This document shows, piece after piece, positions 29,646-37,590 of a stretch of 64,000 nt of DNA. How positions within the stretch are numbered: the first letter of the stretch is position 1; each line of letters opens with the position of its first letter. The position numbers and the translations under genes were made by a program. Location: NCBI GenBank assembly GCA_963809385.1, contig CAWEJL010000013.1, positions 62,001 to 126,000 of the forward strand, in the 5' to 3' direction. The notes under the pieces are model-generated. The model ran no database searches. It saw only the letters and a list, made by a program, of their open reading frames with translations, and was not told the DNA's origin. This DNA comes from JAKAIY01 sp963809385. GTDB taxonomy: Bacteria > Chloroflexota > Ktedonobacteria > Ktedonobacterales > JADMIN01.

Positions 29646-30186
29646 CTACGACCGCCGCGCGTGTCAAGCTTTGCAGGGCCTGTGAACAGGGCCTGTGAAT
29701 TATCGACGTTGACGTCGCGACCATGAATGGCCGGCGCACGTGGGGAGGGGCATACATGCCCTGTCCGCCGCGCGCGCCAGCGCATCGGACTTCAGTCCGC
29801 GTCCGCGTGCTCCGGCCTTTTCAAGGCCGAGAGCGCCGGCCATTCACAGGCCCAGGCCTGTGAATTGTCGTGAGCCAGGAGCGCCTTAAGGCGCGTCTAA
29901 GGGCCTGCGGGCCGCGAAAGCCTCCTGCGCGGCTCGGGACGCGGCGGATGTGGGAGCCTGCGCAGACAGGCTTTGTAGCGCTCCGCATGGCGCCCGTAGG
30001 CGCGGCTTGAGCCGCCAGCCAGCGCCATGCCGACAATTCACAAGCCCTGCCAAGCTCCGCGCCATTGATTGACGGGATTCCCGCCCGGACTCTATACTTC
30101 AAAGCGCATGCGGTCCGCTGATCGGGCGCGTCTGGGCGCTCGCGATGACCCGTGCCGTTTAATGCCGTGGAGGCGGGGGGCGAGGC
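29646..30186. other. Intergenic region with repeats, no gene seen
   Basis: 540 bases between divergent genes, containing the composite repeat at 29717-29832. The words GGGCCTGTGAAT and CCTGTGAATTGTCG recur around it (29677-29700 and 29845-29870), with CAATTCACAAGCCCTGCC near 30040 as the inverse. No reading frame looks coding. Confidence 0.5.
29717..29832. repeat. Composite palindromic repeat, family A
   Basis: Left arm GCGACCATGAATGGCCGGCG (29717), a centre with GGGGCATACATGCCC and GGACTTCAGTCC hairpins, and right arm CGTGCTCCGGCCTTTTCAAG (29806-29832). It is more diverged than the other copies, so it is probably older. Confidence 0.7.
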
Positions 30187-31149
30187 ATGAAGGACAAGAT
30201 GCGCTGCGCCAGTTGTGGCGCTACGTTCAAGCCAGTAAAGTCGAGCCAGACGAAGTGCGAGCGCTGCGAGAAGCGCGAGCGGGAACAGCGCGCGGCGGCC
30301 AGACACGCGGGCAATACAGGCCAAAAGCCGGTCAGCATGGCCCCGCAGCCGGTGAAGATCTCCGGCCCCGCCGCCAGCCTGCTCGGGGCCAGCGCTCCGG
30401 TGACGCCGAGCGCCGCCCAGGAGCTACCGCCGGAGCCAACGACCTTTGGCATGGCGGCCTGGCGCGATGAGGAGCGGCGCGAGCGCGAGCGGATGGAGCG
30501 CGAACGGCGCGAGCGCGAGCGGATGGAGCGCGAACAGGCGCGCGCGCTGGAGCGCGTGGCGAGCAATCCGAGCGCCCCGAGCGGCGCGCAAGCCCTGCCA
30601 CAGGGAGCGCGGCCACCGGCGAAGCCGCGCCTGCCCAAGGGGGAGCGCCCCCCACAGGCGCCACGGTCCCCCAAGGAGCCCAGGCCCGTTGCGCCGCGCT
30701 TCGACCTGACGGACGAGCTGCGGGCGACGATCGAGGCGCGCTACCTGGAGCTGGCGCGGCCCGTCGAGTTTGACGGCATCCGCACACAGATCGCGGCGGA
30801 GCTGAGTGTGCCGAAGGCGCTGGTGAAGAAGGCGGTGTCAGACCTGCGCAAGCGGATGGCGCTGCCAAGCTGGTGGGAGCTGCAAGCCTACACCGGGCCG
30901 GAGGCCGAGCTGGAGCGCATCCGCGCGGCGTATCTCCCGCTGCTGCCGGTGCCAGAGGTCGGGGTCCACAAAACGCTGGCCGAGCAGCTGGGGCTGGACC
31001 CGCGCACGGTCTATCAGGGCATCCGCCGCATCCGCGCCGAGATGCGCCTGCCGCAGTACAACCCGCCAGAGGCGCACGAGCTAGCAGGTGAGGCCGCAAC
31101 CGGGGAAGCCGCGCCGGTGGACGCGACGACGCCAGCCGCGCAGGGGTAG
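30187..31149 (+). CDS. Zinc-ribbon and coiled-coil protein with DNA-binding-like C-terminus
   Basis: 320 residues. N-terminal zinc ribbon C-x2-C-x15-C-x2-C (MRCASCGATFKPVKSSQTKC then ERCEK). A charged coiled coil of repeated RERMERERRE (about 95-125) is followed by a proline/lysine linker, then two HTH-like segments, FDGIRTQIAAELSVPKALVKKAVSDLR and VHKTLAEQLGLDPRTVYQGIRRIR. The C-terminal part could bind DNA or RNA. I do not recognise a named family. Its gene lies 8 bases before an acetyltransferase gene. Confidence 0.65.
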   Translation: MKDKMRCASCGATFKPVKSSQTKCERCEKREREQRAAARHAGNTGQKPVSMAPQPVKISGPAASLLGASAPVTPSAAQELPPEPTTFGMAAWRDEERRERERMERERRERERMEREQARALERVASNPSAPSGAQALPQGARPPAKPRLPKGERPPQAPRSPKEPRPVAPRFDLTDELRATIEARYLELARPVEFDGIRTQIAAELSVPKALVKKAVSDLRKRMALPSWWELQAYTGPEAELERIRAAYLPLLPVPEVGVHKTLAEQLGLDPRTVYQGIRRIRAEMRLPQYNPPEAHELAGEAATGEAAPVDATTPAAQG

Positions 31150-31157
31150 CGGGGCCA

Positions 31158-31739
31158 ATGGCGGCGCCAGGGGAGCCGCTGCCCACAGCCGCCAGCCTGC
31201 TCCCGCGCTTCGCCGGTGTGCGGACTGGGCGGCTCGTCCTGAGTCGCCCTCGTGCGGACGATGGCGCGGCGATGTTCCGCATCCACGGCGACCCTGAGAC
31301 CAACCGCTACAACCCCGCTGGCCCCGCGCCTGACCTGGCGGCCAGCGAGGAGACGCTGCGCGTCTGGCTGCGGCAGTGGGAGGAGGACGGCTTCAGCTAC
31401 TGGGCCGTGCGGCTGCTGGACGCCCCGGAGATCATCGGCTTCGGCGGGGTCCGGCGCATGACCTGGCGCGACCGCGAGATCCTCAACCTGTACTACCGCT
31501 TCGCGCCCACCGCCTGGGGCCACGGCTACGCCACCGAGGTCGCGCGGGAAGCGGTCAGCCTCGCCCGCGCCCACCTGCCCACGCTCCCCATCGTCGCGCG
31601 CGTCCGCGCCGAGAACATCGCATCCATCCGCACAGCGGAGCGCGCCGGGCTGGCCCGCCGCCCCGACCTGGACACCGCCGACCACCTCGTCTACGCCCTG
31701 GGCTGGCCAGACACTCAAGGAGAGGAGTATCACGCATGA
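31158..31739 (+). CDS. GNAT acetyltransferase, RimJ/RimL type
   Basis: A 193-residue Gcn5-related acetyltransferase. TGRLVLSRPRADDGAAMFRIHGDPETNRY is the standard RimJ/RimL opening. The acetyl-CoA loop is in YRFAPTAWGHGYATEVAREA (Q/R-x-x-G-x-G/A form). ARVRAENIASIRTAERAGL is the late motif. Targets of this group include ribosomal-protein N-termini, amino acids and antibiotics; none can be chosen here. The stop overlaps the DUF4291 start by 4 bases. Confidence 0.82.
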   Translation: MAAPGEPLPTAASLLPRFAGVRTGRLVLSRPRADDGAAMFRIHGDPETNRYNPAGPAPDLAASEETLRVWLRQWEEDGFSYWAVRLLDAPEIIGFGGVRRMTWRDREILNLYYRFAPTAWGHGYATEVAREAVSLARAHLPTLPIVARVRAENIASIRTAERAGLARRPDLDTADHLVYALGWPDTQGEEYHA

Positions 31740-32327
31740 GCCAGCGGGAAATCCGCGCGGACTATGACGAGCGGACGGTGGTGGTCTATCAGGCGTACCG
31801 GCCCGAGATCGCGACGGCCGCCGTCCAGGCCGGGCGCTTCGTCCCGCCCTTCTCGCTGGAGCGCATGACCTGGATCAAGCCCTCGTTCCTGTGGATGATG
31901 GAGCGCTGCGGCTGGGCCAGCAAGCCGGGGCAGGAGCGCGTCCTCGCTGTCCGCATCACCCGCGCGGGCTGGGAGGAGGCGCTGGGCCAGGCGGTCCTGA
32001 CGACCTTCGAGCCAGCGGTCCACGGCGACTTCGACACCTGGCGGCGGCTGCTCGACGCGGCGCCCGCGCGCGTCCAGTGGGACCCGGAGCGCGACATGCG
32101 CGGCAAGCCCCAGGAGCGCCGCGCCATCCAGGTCGGGCTGAGCCGCGCGATCATCGAGCGCTACGTGCGCGAGTGGACGGTGGAGATACGCGACGTGACG
32201 CCGCTCGTCCACTCGCTGCGCCATCTGCTCGAACGAGGGCCGCGCCAGCGACGCGCAACAACGACTGCCTCGCGAGCGCCCGTATCCCGTCAGCGAGACC
32301 ATCGCCCGGCGCCTGGGCATGGACTGA
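31736..32327 (+). CDS. DUF4291 family protein (one frameshift)
   Basis: MSQREIRADYDERTVVVYQAYRPEIA, then RMTWIKPSFLWMMERCGWASK and VQWDPERDMRG, are signatures of the DUF4291 family of about 200 residues. The C-terminal signature (RERPYPVSETIARRLGMD and TGA) is found only after a frame change near 32232. It is translationally coupled to the GNAT gene (ATGA). The biochemical role of the family is not established. Confidence 0.85.
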
Positions 32328-32657
32328 TCGTCAAAAGCCTGCGCATGAAGAGATAAAACCCACGCAGAACCCGGACTGAGAAGACGGGCTTCGCGGCAAC
32401 CCTGACTATCAGGCGAGCGGCGCGAAAAGCGCGCTATAGCGCGGAGCGGCGACAGTCGAGGGGCGCTCAGGCGCGGATTCGTCCACCAGCCTCTCCCCCG
32501 ACCGGCTTGGGCCTTCATTCAATCGCTTCTCCCACCTTCTGCCCTCGCGTGCCCGATCCCGTTGGGGGAAGTCGTGCGAGGACGGTGGACGCGGGGGTGG
32601 ACGCGGCACGATCGGTGCAACCCAGCGGGAGCACGAAGCTCTCAGGGCAGCACAAGC
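32328..32657. other. Intergenic region, no gene seen
   Basis: 330 bases between convergent genes. No coding frame, hairpin with T-run or repeat of the two families was recognised. Confidence 0.4.
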
Positions 32658-33395
32658 CTACTCCTGGGTAAACAGCTTCCAGCGCCCCTCGGAGATGACG
32701 TCGACGACGCCGTCAACGACTTGTATGGCGGTCTGATCGTCGATCGCGTATGTTGGCACGGGTAGCCTCGCGGCCCACGTTTCTGCGTTGGCCAGGGAAG
32801 CGTCCGGGTGATGCTCGTGATCCAGGTGCGGAATCAACGCAAAGTCAACCAGTCCCACTCCTTGAGCCGTGACCAAGATCCGACTCATTTCTCCCTGGGA
32901 GGTGGCGAACACGATGTTTTCCGACGTGAGCGCCTCACCGCTGCCCCTGGGCGGATCGAGGTAGGTCTCGCCGAAGGTGGCGCTCGCCGCCATGCTCCCG
33001 GCGCTCACCCCCACGTAGACCGCCTCGCGCCGCAGTGACGGCAACAGGTCCGCCAGTCCCGACTGTCGCATCCAGTGGCTCAGATACAGGGGATCGCCGC
33101 CCCAAACCAGCAAGGCGTCGGTCTCCCGGACCGTGGGGATCCAAGCGTCGTCATCGATGCTGGGCAGCGCGGTCAGTTCCAGCACGCCCAACGACTTCCA
33201 ACCCAATCCGCACAAGGGACTGTCGGCTTCTCCGCAGATCGCCCGCCATGCCATGCCAGCGCCGCCAGGGAAGGGGTAGATCGCGGTGGGAATGATGAGG
33301 GCGCTGGACTCGGCGATCGGTTTGCCCAGGAGCTCGACTAGCGCGTTGTGAATGCTGGTGTTCTTGACGCCACCGGAAGTGAGCAGAAATTTCAT
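32658..33395 (-). CDS. Peptidase S51 family (dipeptidase E-like)
   Basis: Start at MKFLLTSGGVKNTSIHNAL, the usual family opening. The nucleophile serine is in VGVSAGSM, the oxyanion region in VWGGDPLYLSHWM, and the histidine in PHLDHEHHP. About 245 residues, normal for the family. Members are cytosolic serine peptidases of class I glutamine-amidotransferase fold: aspartyl dipeptidases or cyanophycinase-like enzymes. It is a single gene, with lower G+C than its neighbours. Confidence 0.85.
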   Translation of the reverse strand: MKFLLTSGGVKNTSIHNALVELLGKPIAESSALIIPTAIYPFPGGAGMAWRAICGEADSPLCGLGWKSLGVLELTALPSIDDDAWIPTVRETDALLVWGGDPLYLSHWMRQSGLADLLPSLRREAVYVGVSAGSMAASATFGETYLDPPRGSGEALTSENIVFATSQGEMSRILVTAQGVGLVDFALIPHLDHEHHPDASLANAETWAARLPVPTYAIDDQTAIQVVDGVVDVISEGRWKLFTQE

Positions 33396-33643
33396 GATAC
33401 CGCTCCTCATCACTGCGCTCAGGGCCAACGGTCTGCACTGCCCACTTGCGGATAGCACAGGCGCTGGCCGCATCGACGTTCGAAACTGCCGATAGAACAA
33501 ATATACTATCTTGTGCGGAAAAGAGCAAGGGGACTAGGAACGACGTCTAAGCCATCAATTGCCGCCCGGCGGGCGCGGCGGCCGCCGGGCGGAGGGCCGA
33601 ACTGAGTAACACGGCCTGTCAAGAATACAGATGAGGTGACACC

Positions 33644-33889
33644 ATGGCCAAACATCAGAGCATCGACCCGTCGAATGCGCGCGTCCTGGTCTTGCAACCA
33701 GCCGCGCCGATAAGCGCTACTCCGTTCGTCTCAGAGGGACGTGTGGTAGATGATGACCTGCCGCAAATTCAAGGCTTAGTGCGTCGTTCCTCAAAGGCGC
33801 ATCGCATTCTCGCGCAGTCAAGGTCGCTTTTTCACCGCAATACGCAGCGTCGGGTGAAAGCAAGCCTTATTGAAAGCAAGCTTTATTGA
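33644..33889 (+). CDS. Small hypothetical protein
   Basis: An 81-residue basic frame preceded by GAGGTGACACC. No family or membrane segment recognised. The end carries a short direct duplication (AGCAAGCCTTATTGAA and AGCAAGCTTTATTGAA). The ribosome site and non-shadow composition make it plausible but unproven. Confidence 0.35.
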   Translation: MAKHQSIDPSNARVLVLQPAAPISATPFVSEGRVVDDDLPQIQGLVRRSSKAHRILAQSRSLFHRNTQRRVKASLIESKLY

Positions 33890-34214
33890 AGAACGACGCA
33901 TTAGCCCACCATCCAGCCAACACCCCGCGCCCGCGTTCGTCCGCCTCTGCGCGCTCCTGACCGGACGCGCCCCGCCCGCGCCCTGTCTATACTCTCCTCA
34001 GGCGCGCTCGCGGATCTTCGGAGGATACCCCATGCCGATAACATCATTTTGTGTAACCCTAGTGTCACATGCGCCGCTTCGCCCCCCGGCGACCTCGCCC
34101 CATCGGCGTCCTGGGGGTTTTGCTTGGGGCGAACAGGCGGTATGATGGAGGTCAAACCAGTGGCGCGGCTGCGGAGCCGCGCGTCAGGCGTGAGGCGAAA
34201 AGGGAAGAGGGCAT
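33890..34214. other. Intergenic region, no gene seen
   Basis: 325 bases upstream of the isoaspartyl peptidase gene. It probably contains that gene's promoter, but no convincing -35/-10 pair was found. Confidence 0.4.
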
Positions 34215-35165
34215 ATGGGACTGGCGCTGATCGTACATGGTGGGGCGGGGATGATTCCGCCGGAGCGGTATGACGCCGCGCGCGCGGGCTGCCGGGCGGC
34301 GGTGGAGGCGGGCTGGCGCGTGCTGCTGGCGGGCGGCTCCGCGCTGGACGCGGCGCAAGCGGCGATCATGGCGCTGGAGGATAACCCCAGCTTCAACGCC
34401 GGGACCGGCGCGACGCTCACCGCCGATGGCCGCGCCGAGCTGGACGCGGGCCTGATGGACGGCGAGACGCTGGACGTGGGCGCGGTCGCGAGCGTCGAGC
34501 GGGTGAAGAACCCCATCGCGCTGGCGCGGGCGGTGATGGCCAGCCCGCATGTGCTGCTGGTCGGCGCGGGCGCGGAGCTGTTCGCCACGGAGTCGGGTAT
34601 CGCGCTGGTAGACCCGGAGACGCTGGTGACGCCAGCGCAGCGGGAGCGCTGGCGCCAGGGCTATAGCGACGCCGAGGCCACCGCGGACGCCGCGCTGCGC
34701 GGCGGGCTGGATACCGGCGCGGCGCCCCAGTCCGGGCATATCCACAGCGATAGCGACAAGCACGGCACCGTGGGCGCGGTGGCGATTGACGCGCAGGGCC
34801 GCATCGCGGCGGGCGCCTCGACGGGCGGCCTGGCGGCCAAGCATCCCGGCCGGGTGGGCGATACGCCGCTGCCCGGCTGCGGCTACATCGCCGAGAACGG
34901 CATCGGCGGCGTCTCCAGCACCGGCCACGGCGAGGCCTTCATCCGCCTGACGCTCGCCCGCCGCGCGCTGGAGCTCATGGCCAGCGGCATGCCCGCGCAG
35001 GAGGCGGCGGAGGCGGCGATCCGGTTGCTGGGCGAGCGCGTCGGCGGGCAGGGCGGCCTGATCACGCTGGACGCGCAGGGCCGCCCCGGCTTCGCCCGCA
35101 ACACCCCCGCGATGGCCTACGCCTACATGCTGGAGGGCGCGGCGGAGATCGTGGCCGGGGTGTAG
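34215..35165 (+). CDS. Isoaspartyl peptidase/L-asparaginase (Ntn hydrolase)
   Basis: A 316-residue plant-type asparaginase that autocleaves to expose the nucleophile threonine, here Thr185 in DKHGTVGAVA. Other signatures are LIVHGGAG at the start, NPSFNAGTGATLTADGRAELDAGLMDG, ASTGG and STGHGEAFIR. The enzyme removes isoaspartyl residues from degraded peptides and hydrolyses asparagine. It is complete without frameshift, and a family A repeat lies just after the stop. Confidence 0.93.
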   Translation: MGLALIVHGGAGMIPPERYDAARAGCRAAVEAGWRVLLAGGSALDAAQAAIMALEDNPSFNAGTGATLTADGRAELDAGLMDGETLDVGAVASVERVKNPIALARAVMASPHVLLVGAGAELFATESGIALVDPETLVTPAQRERWRQGYSDAEATADAALRGGLDTGAAPQSGHIHSDSDKHGTVGAVAIDAQGRIAAGASTGGLAAKHPGRVGDTPLPGCGYIAENGIGGVSSTGHGEAFIRLTLARRALELMASGMPAQEAAEAAIRLLGERVGGQGGLITLDAQGRPGFARNTPAMAYAYMLEGAAEIVAGV

Positions 35166-35191
35166 CCTCACGGCTGCCTCTCCCTGCGGGG

Positions 35192-35220
35192 CGAGGCCAT
35201 GAATGGCCGGCGACACGGCG
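35192..35220. repeat. Single family A palindrome
   Basis: CGAGGCCATGAATGGCCGGC then GACACGGCG. It has the left-arm type core only; the right arm of the composite element is absent here. Confidence 0.65.
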
Positions 35221-35325
35221 CGGGAGGGGCAAGCGATCTCGCCCGCCAGGAATGCTCTGCCACAGGCCTTCTCCCCGCGGGAAGGGCCGAAGGCCGGATG
35301 AGGCTCATCAGAACAGGAGCCAGCG

Positions 35326-35925
35326 ATGGACTTCAGCGAGGTCATCCGCAAGCGGCGGATGGTGCGGCATTTCACCAGCGAGCCGGTGGACGCGGAGGCG
35401 GTCGCGCGCATCTGCGACGCGGCGCGGCGGGCGCCGAGCGCGGGCTATTCCCAGGGGCAGTCGCTGGTCGTCGTGACGAAGGAGGAGACGCGGCGCGAGA
35501 TCGCGCGCATCTGCGACGAGCAGGAATATCTCGCCTGGGGAATGCATCCGTGGCTCTCCGAGGCGCCCGTCCTGGTGGTCGCCTGCGTCAGCGAGGCCGC
35601 CTACCACCGCCGCTATCAGGAACCCGATAAGCTGAACGAGCAGGGCGAGGAAGAAGAATGGCCCGTCCCCTACTGGTTCATGGACATCGGCTGCACGGTG
35701 ATGGCGCTGCTGCTGGCGGTGGTCAACGAAGGGCTGGCGGCGGGCTTCGCGGGCGCGCCGACGACCGAGCGCGTGGGCGAGCTGCAGCGGCTGCTGGGCA
35801 TCCCCGATGAGTACATCCCGGTCGGTGTGATCCCCATCGGCCACGGCGCCGAGGACACCCCCTCACCATCGATCAAGCGCCGCCGCAAGCCAGCCGAGGA
35901 GTTCACCCACTACGAGCGGTGGTGA
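35326..35925 (+). CDS. Nitroreductase family protein
   Basis: A 199-residue FMN-dependent oxidoreductase of the NfsB/nitroreductase fold. FSEVIRKRRMVRHFTSEPVDAE holds the R-x-x-R-x-[FY] phosphate-binding start, RRAPSAGYSQGQSLVVV the FMN-binding P-S-x-x-x-x-Q-x segment, and GCTVMALLLAVVNEGLAAGF the late helix. The ending, PIGHGAEDTPSPSIKRRRK, is typical of the group acting on nitro compounds or in flavin metabolism. Electron donor unknown. Confidence 0.88.
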   Translation: MDFSEVIRKRRMVRHFTSEPVDAEAVARICDAARRAPSAGYSQGQSLVVVTKEETRREIARICDEQEYLAWGMHPWLSEAPVLVVACVSEAAYHRRYQEPDKLNEQGEEEEWPVPYWFMDIGCTVMALLLAVVNEGLAAGFAGAPTTERVGELQRLLGIPDEYIPVGVIPIGHGAEDTPSPSIKRRRKPAEEFTHYERW

Positions 35926-36084
35926 GGTTTGCGCGAGATATCGCCCTTGGGTAGAAAAACTACGGTTAACCGTGGGGCGGAACCAGCGCGCGGGCGGGTA
36001 TACTTGCCCTTGTCGCGAAGGAGCGAGAAGCTATCGGAGAGCGCCAGCAGCGCAGGTCGCTGGCGGCCAAGGACGTATCTCTCT

Positions 36085-36123
36085 GGGACGCCACCGGGTG
36101 GGACAGCCGGTGGCGTCCCGCTT
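36085..36123. terminator. Bidirectional terminator hairpin
   Basis: GGGACGCCACCGG (36085-36097), a 9-base loop, and CCGGTGGCGTCCC (36107-36119) give a perfect 13-bp stem, followed by GCTTT on the plus strand. It lies between convergent genes, 160 bases after the nitroreductase stop and 14 bases before the TIR gene stop. Confidence 0.65.
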
Positions 36124-36136
36124 TAAGCAAGGGCAA

Positions 36137-36928
36137 TCATGCCTTCAGCCGCTCGGCCACCTGCCGCGCCACTTGCGCCGCATCCTGCCGGGTAGCGTCG
36201 AGGATCTGGTAGGTGAGGATGAAGCCGCTCAGCGATACAGGCTTATGGATGACGCCAATGATGCGCTTGTTTCGGTGGAGAGCTAATTGAAATTCCTTTT
36301 GAACCCAAGGTGAGTTCCAAGAATCAGTCGTGAGAACGATGAGGAACACGTCTCTGCTCTCAACCTCTGTCTGTAACTTCGTTATCCACTGGTCCCCGAC
36401 AAATAGACCCTGCTTGTCGAACCAGACATCGAAGCCATTAGCGGTTAGCGCATTCACCAGTTGCATGCACCAATCGTTGTCAGCATGGCTATGGCTGAGG
36501 AAGACTCGCGGGACGCCCAGAGCCGGAGCGATCTCTTGCACATCCTTCAGCCCGGCCTGCGTGACAGCGTCTCTCACCTCACCAGGAGACATTCCAACTG
36601 CACGACTCCATCCGCGAATTTGTTGCTCGAACAACTGCTGCACGCGGTTGCGCTTGTCCGCATGCTCCCTCCGACAGTCCTCAGCTTCGCGGGCACGCTC
36701 AATGTCATCCTCCATCACATCCTGAATGACCCTGTTTTTGATCATGTCAGAATAGCGTTTGGCATCTGCGCCTGCTTTGCCAGGCACATTTTGCACCGAG
36801 GCCCACCTGGCGCGCATTTTCTGGAGTTGCCGCTCATAAGCCTCCCTGCCTTCCCATTCCCACGGCATATCGGGGTCCAGTTCCAGCAGGTCAAAGAAGT
36901 TGGGGCGGTCAGGAAATGGAGCGGACAT
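36137..36928 (-). CDS. TIR-domain protein with J-like N-terminal region
   Basis: 263 residues. N-terminus FFDLLELDPDMPWEWEGREAY to about residue 100 is helical and charged and resembles the J-domain-like modules that precede some bacterial kinase and NTPase proteins. The TIR domain (about 139-235) starts RVFLSHSHADNDW and has the putative catalytic glutamate E212 in SPWVQKEF. Bacterial TIR domains cleave NAD+ or make cyclic ADP-ribose signals in anti-phage defence. No partner effector gene is adjacent. Base composition is visibly lower in G+C than in the neighbours, which suggests transfer. Confidence 0.82.
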   Translation of the reverse strand: MSAPFPDRPNFFDLLELDPDMPWEWEGREAYERQLQKMRARWASVQNVPGKAGADAKRYSDMIKNRVIQDVMEDDIERAREAEDCRREHADKRNRVQQLFEQQIRGWSRAVGMSPGEVRDAVTQAGLKDVQEIAPALGVPRVFLSHSHADNDWCMQLVNALTANGFDVWFDKQGLFVGDQWITKLQTEVESRDVFLIVLTTDSWNSPWVQKEFQLALHRNKRIIGVIHKPVSLSGFILTYQILDATRQDAAQVARQVAERLKA

Positions 36929-37103
36929 AGAGCCTCCGTGATGGGCGTGCGCGGGCGCGTGTCTGTCAGCGAACAGTGTATGAGCGAGTGAACCTGACAG
37001 GCGCTTAGGGGTAGGGTATCACGCGGCGCAGTGGCAATCAACTAGCGGTGTAGTGGGTAGAGGAATAACGCGGCGGCGCGTGTAGATATAGTGGTATTCA
37101 GCA

Positions 37104-37565
37104 TCAGTCGCCCCTTGGCGCCATGTCCTCGATGTGCTCCTGGCAGTGCTCGATGACGCCTCGGGTTCGCTCGTAGACGTATTCGCCGGGGTGGAAGAAG
37201 CGCTCGTCCAGCGTGCGCAGGATGGCGATGTCGCGCTGGTAGGCGTTGCGCAGGATGCCGCAGACCTGCTCCAGCGATTGATCGCCGGTCATCGCGATGA
37301 TCGTGGCGTTGATCGCGTCGGTCATGACCTGGCTCCGCTCCTCATCGGGCTCTTCGAGCGGCGCCATCCCGGCCGCGATGCGGGGAACACGCACGGTCGC
37401 CATGACCTCCCAGCCCGCCAGGTGGGCGGCGAACTCGCGCGGCCCCCAGCCGTCCGCGTTGGCGGGCATGCCGCGCTGGGCCGCCGCGGTCGCCGCCGTG
37501 ATGACGCGCTCGAAGGCGGCGGCCAGCTCCTGGAGTAGCCGCTCTTTTGGCATGGCGTCTGACAT
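37104..37565 (-). CDS. DinB-like four-helix protein
   Basis: Start at MSDAMPKERLLQELAAAFERV. A DinB/DfsB fold with candidate metal-binding histidines in FAAHLAGWE and in EHCQEHIED at the end. The superfamily includes thiol-dependent isomerases and S-transferases that use mycothiol or bacillithiol. It follows the histidine kinase gene by 25 bases on the same strand, so it is probably transcribed with the two-component system. Confidence 0.75.
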   Translation of the reverse strand: MSDAMPKERLLQELAAAFERVITAATAAAQRGMPANADGWGPREFAAHLAGWEVMATVRVPRIAAGMAPLEEPDEERSQVMTDAINATIIAMTGDQSLEQVCGILRNAYQRDIAILRTLDERFFHPGEYVYERTRGVIEHCQEHIEDMAPRGD

Positions 37566-37590
37566 GGCGTCTTCCTCTGGGAGCATTCCG

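Noticed and set aside
35940..36123. T-box-like leader or small RNA ending in the 36085 hairpin
   Set aside because: The sequence GGGTGGGACAGCC only loosely resembles the T-box antiterminator, and no plus-strand gene follows. A bidirectional terminator between convergent genes explains the hairpin.
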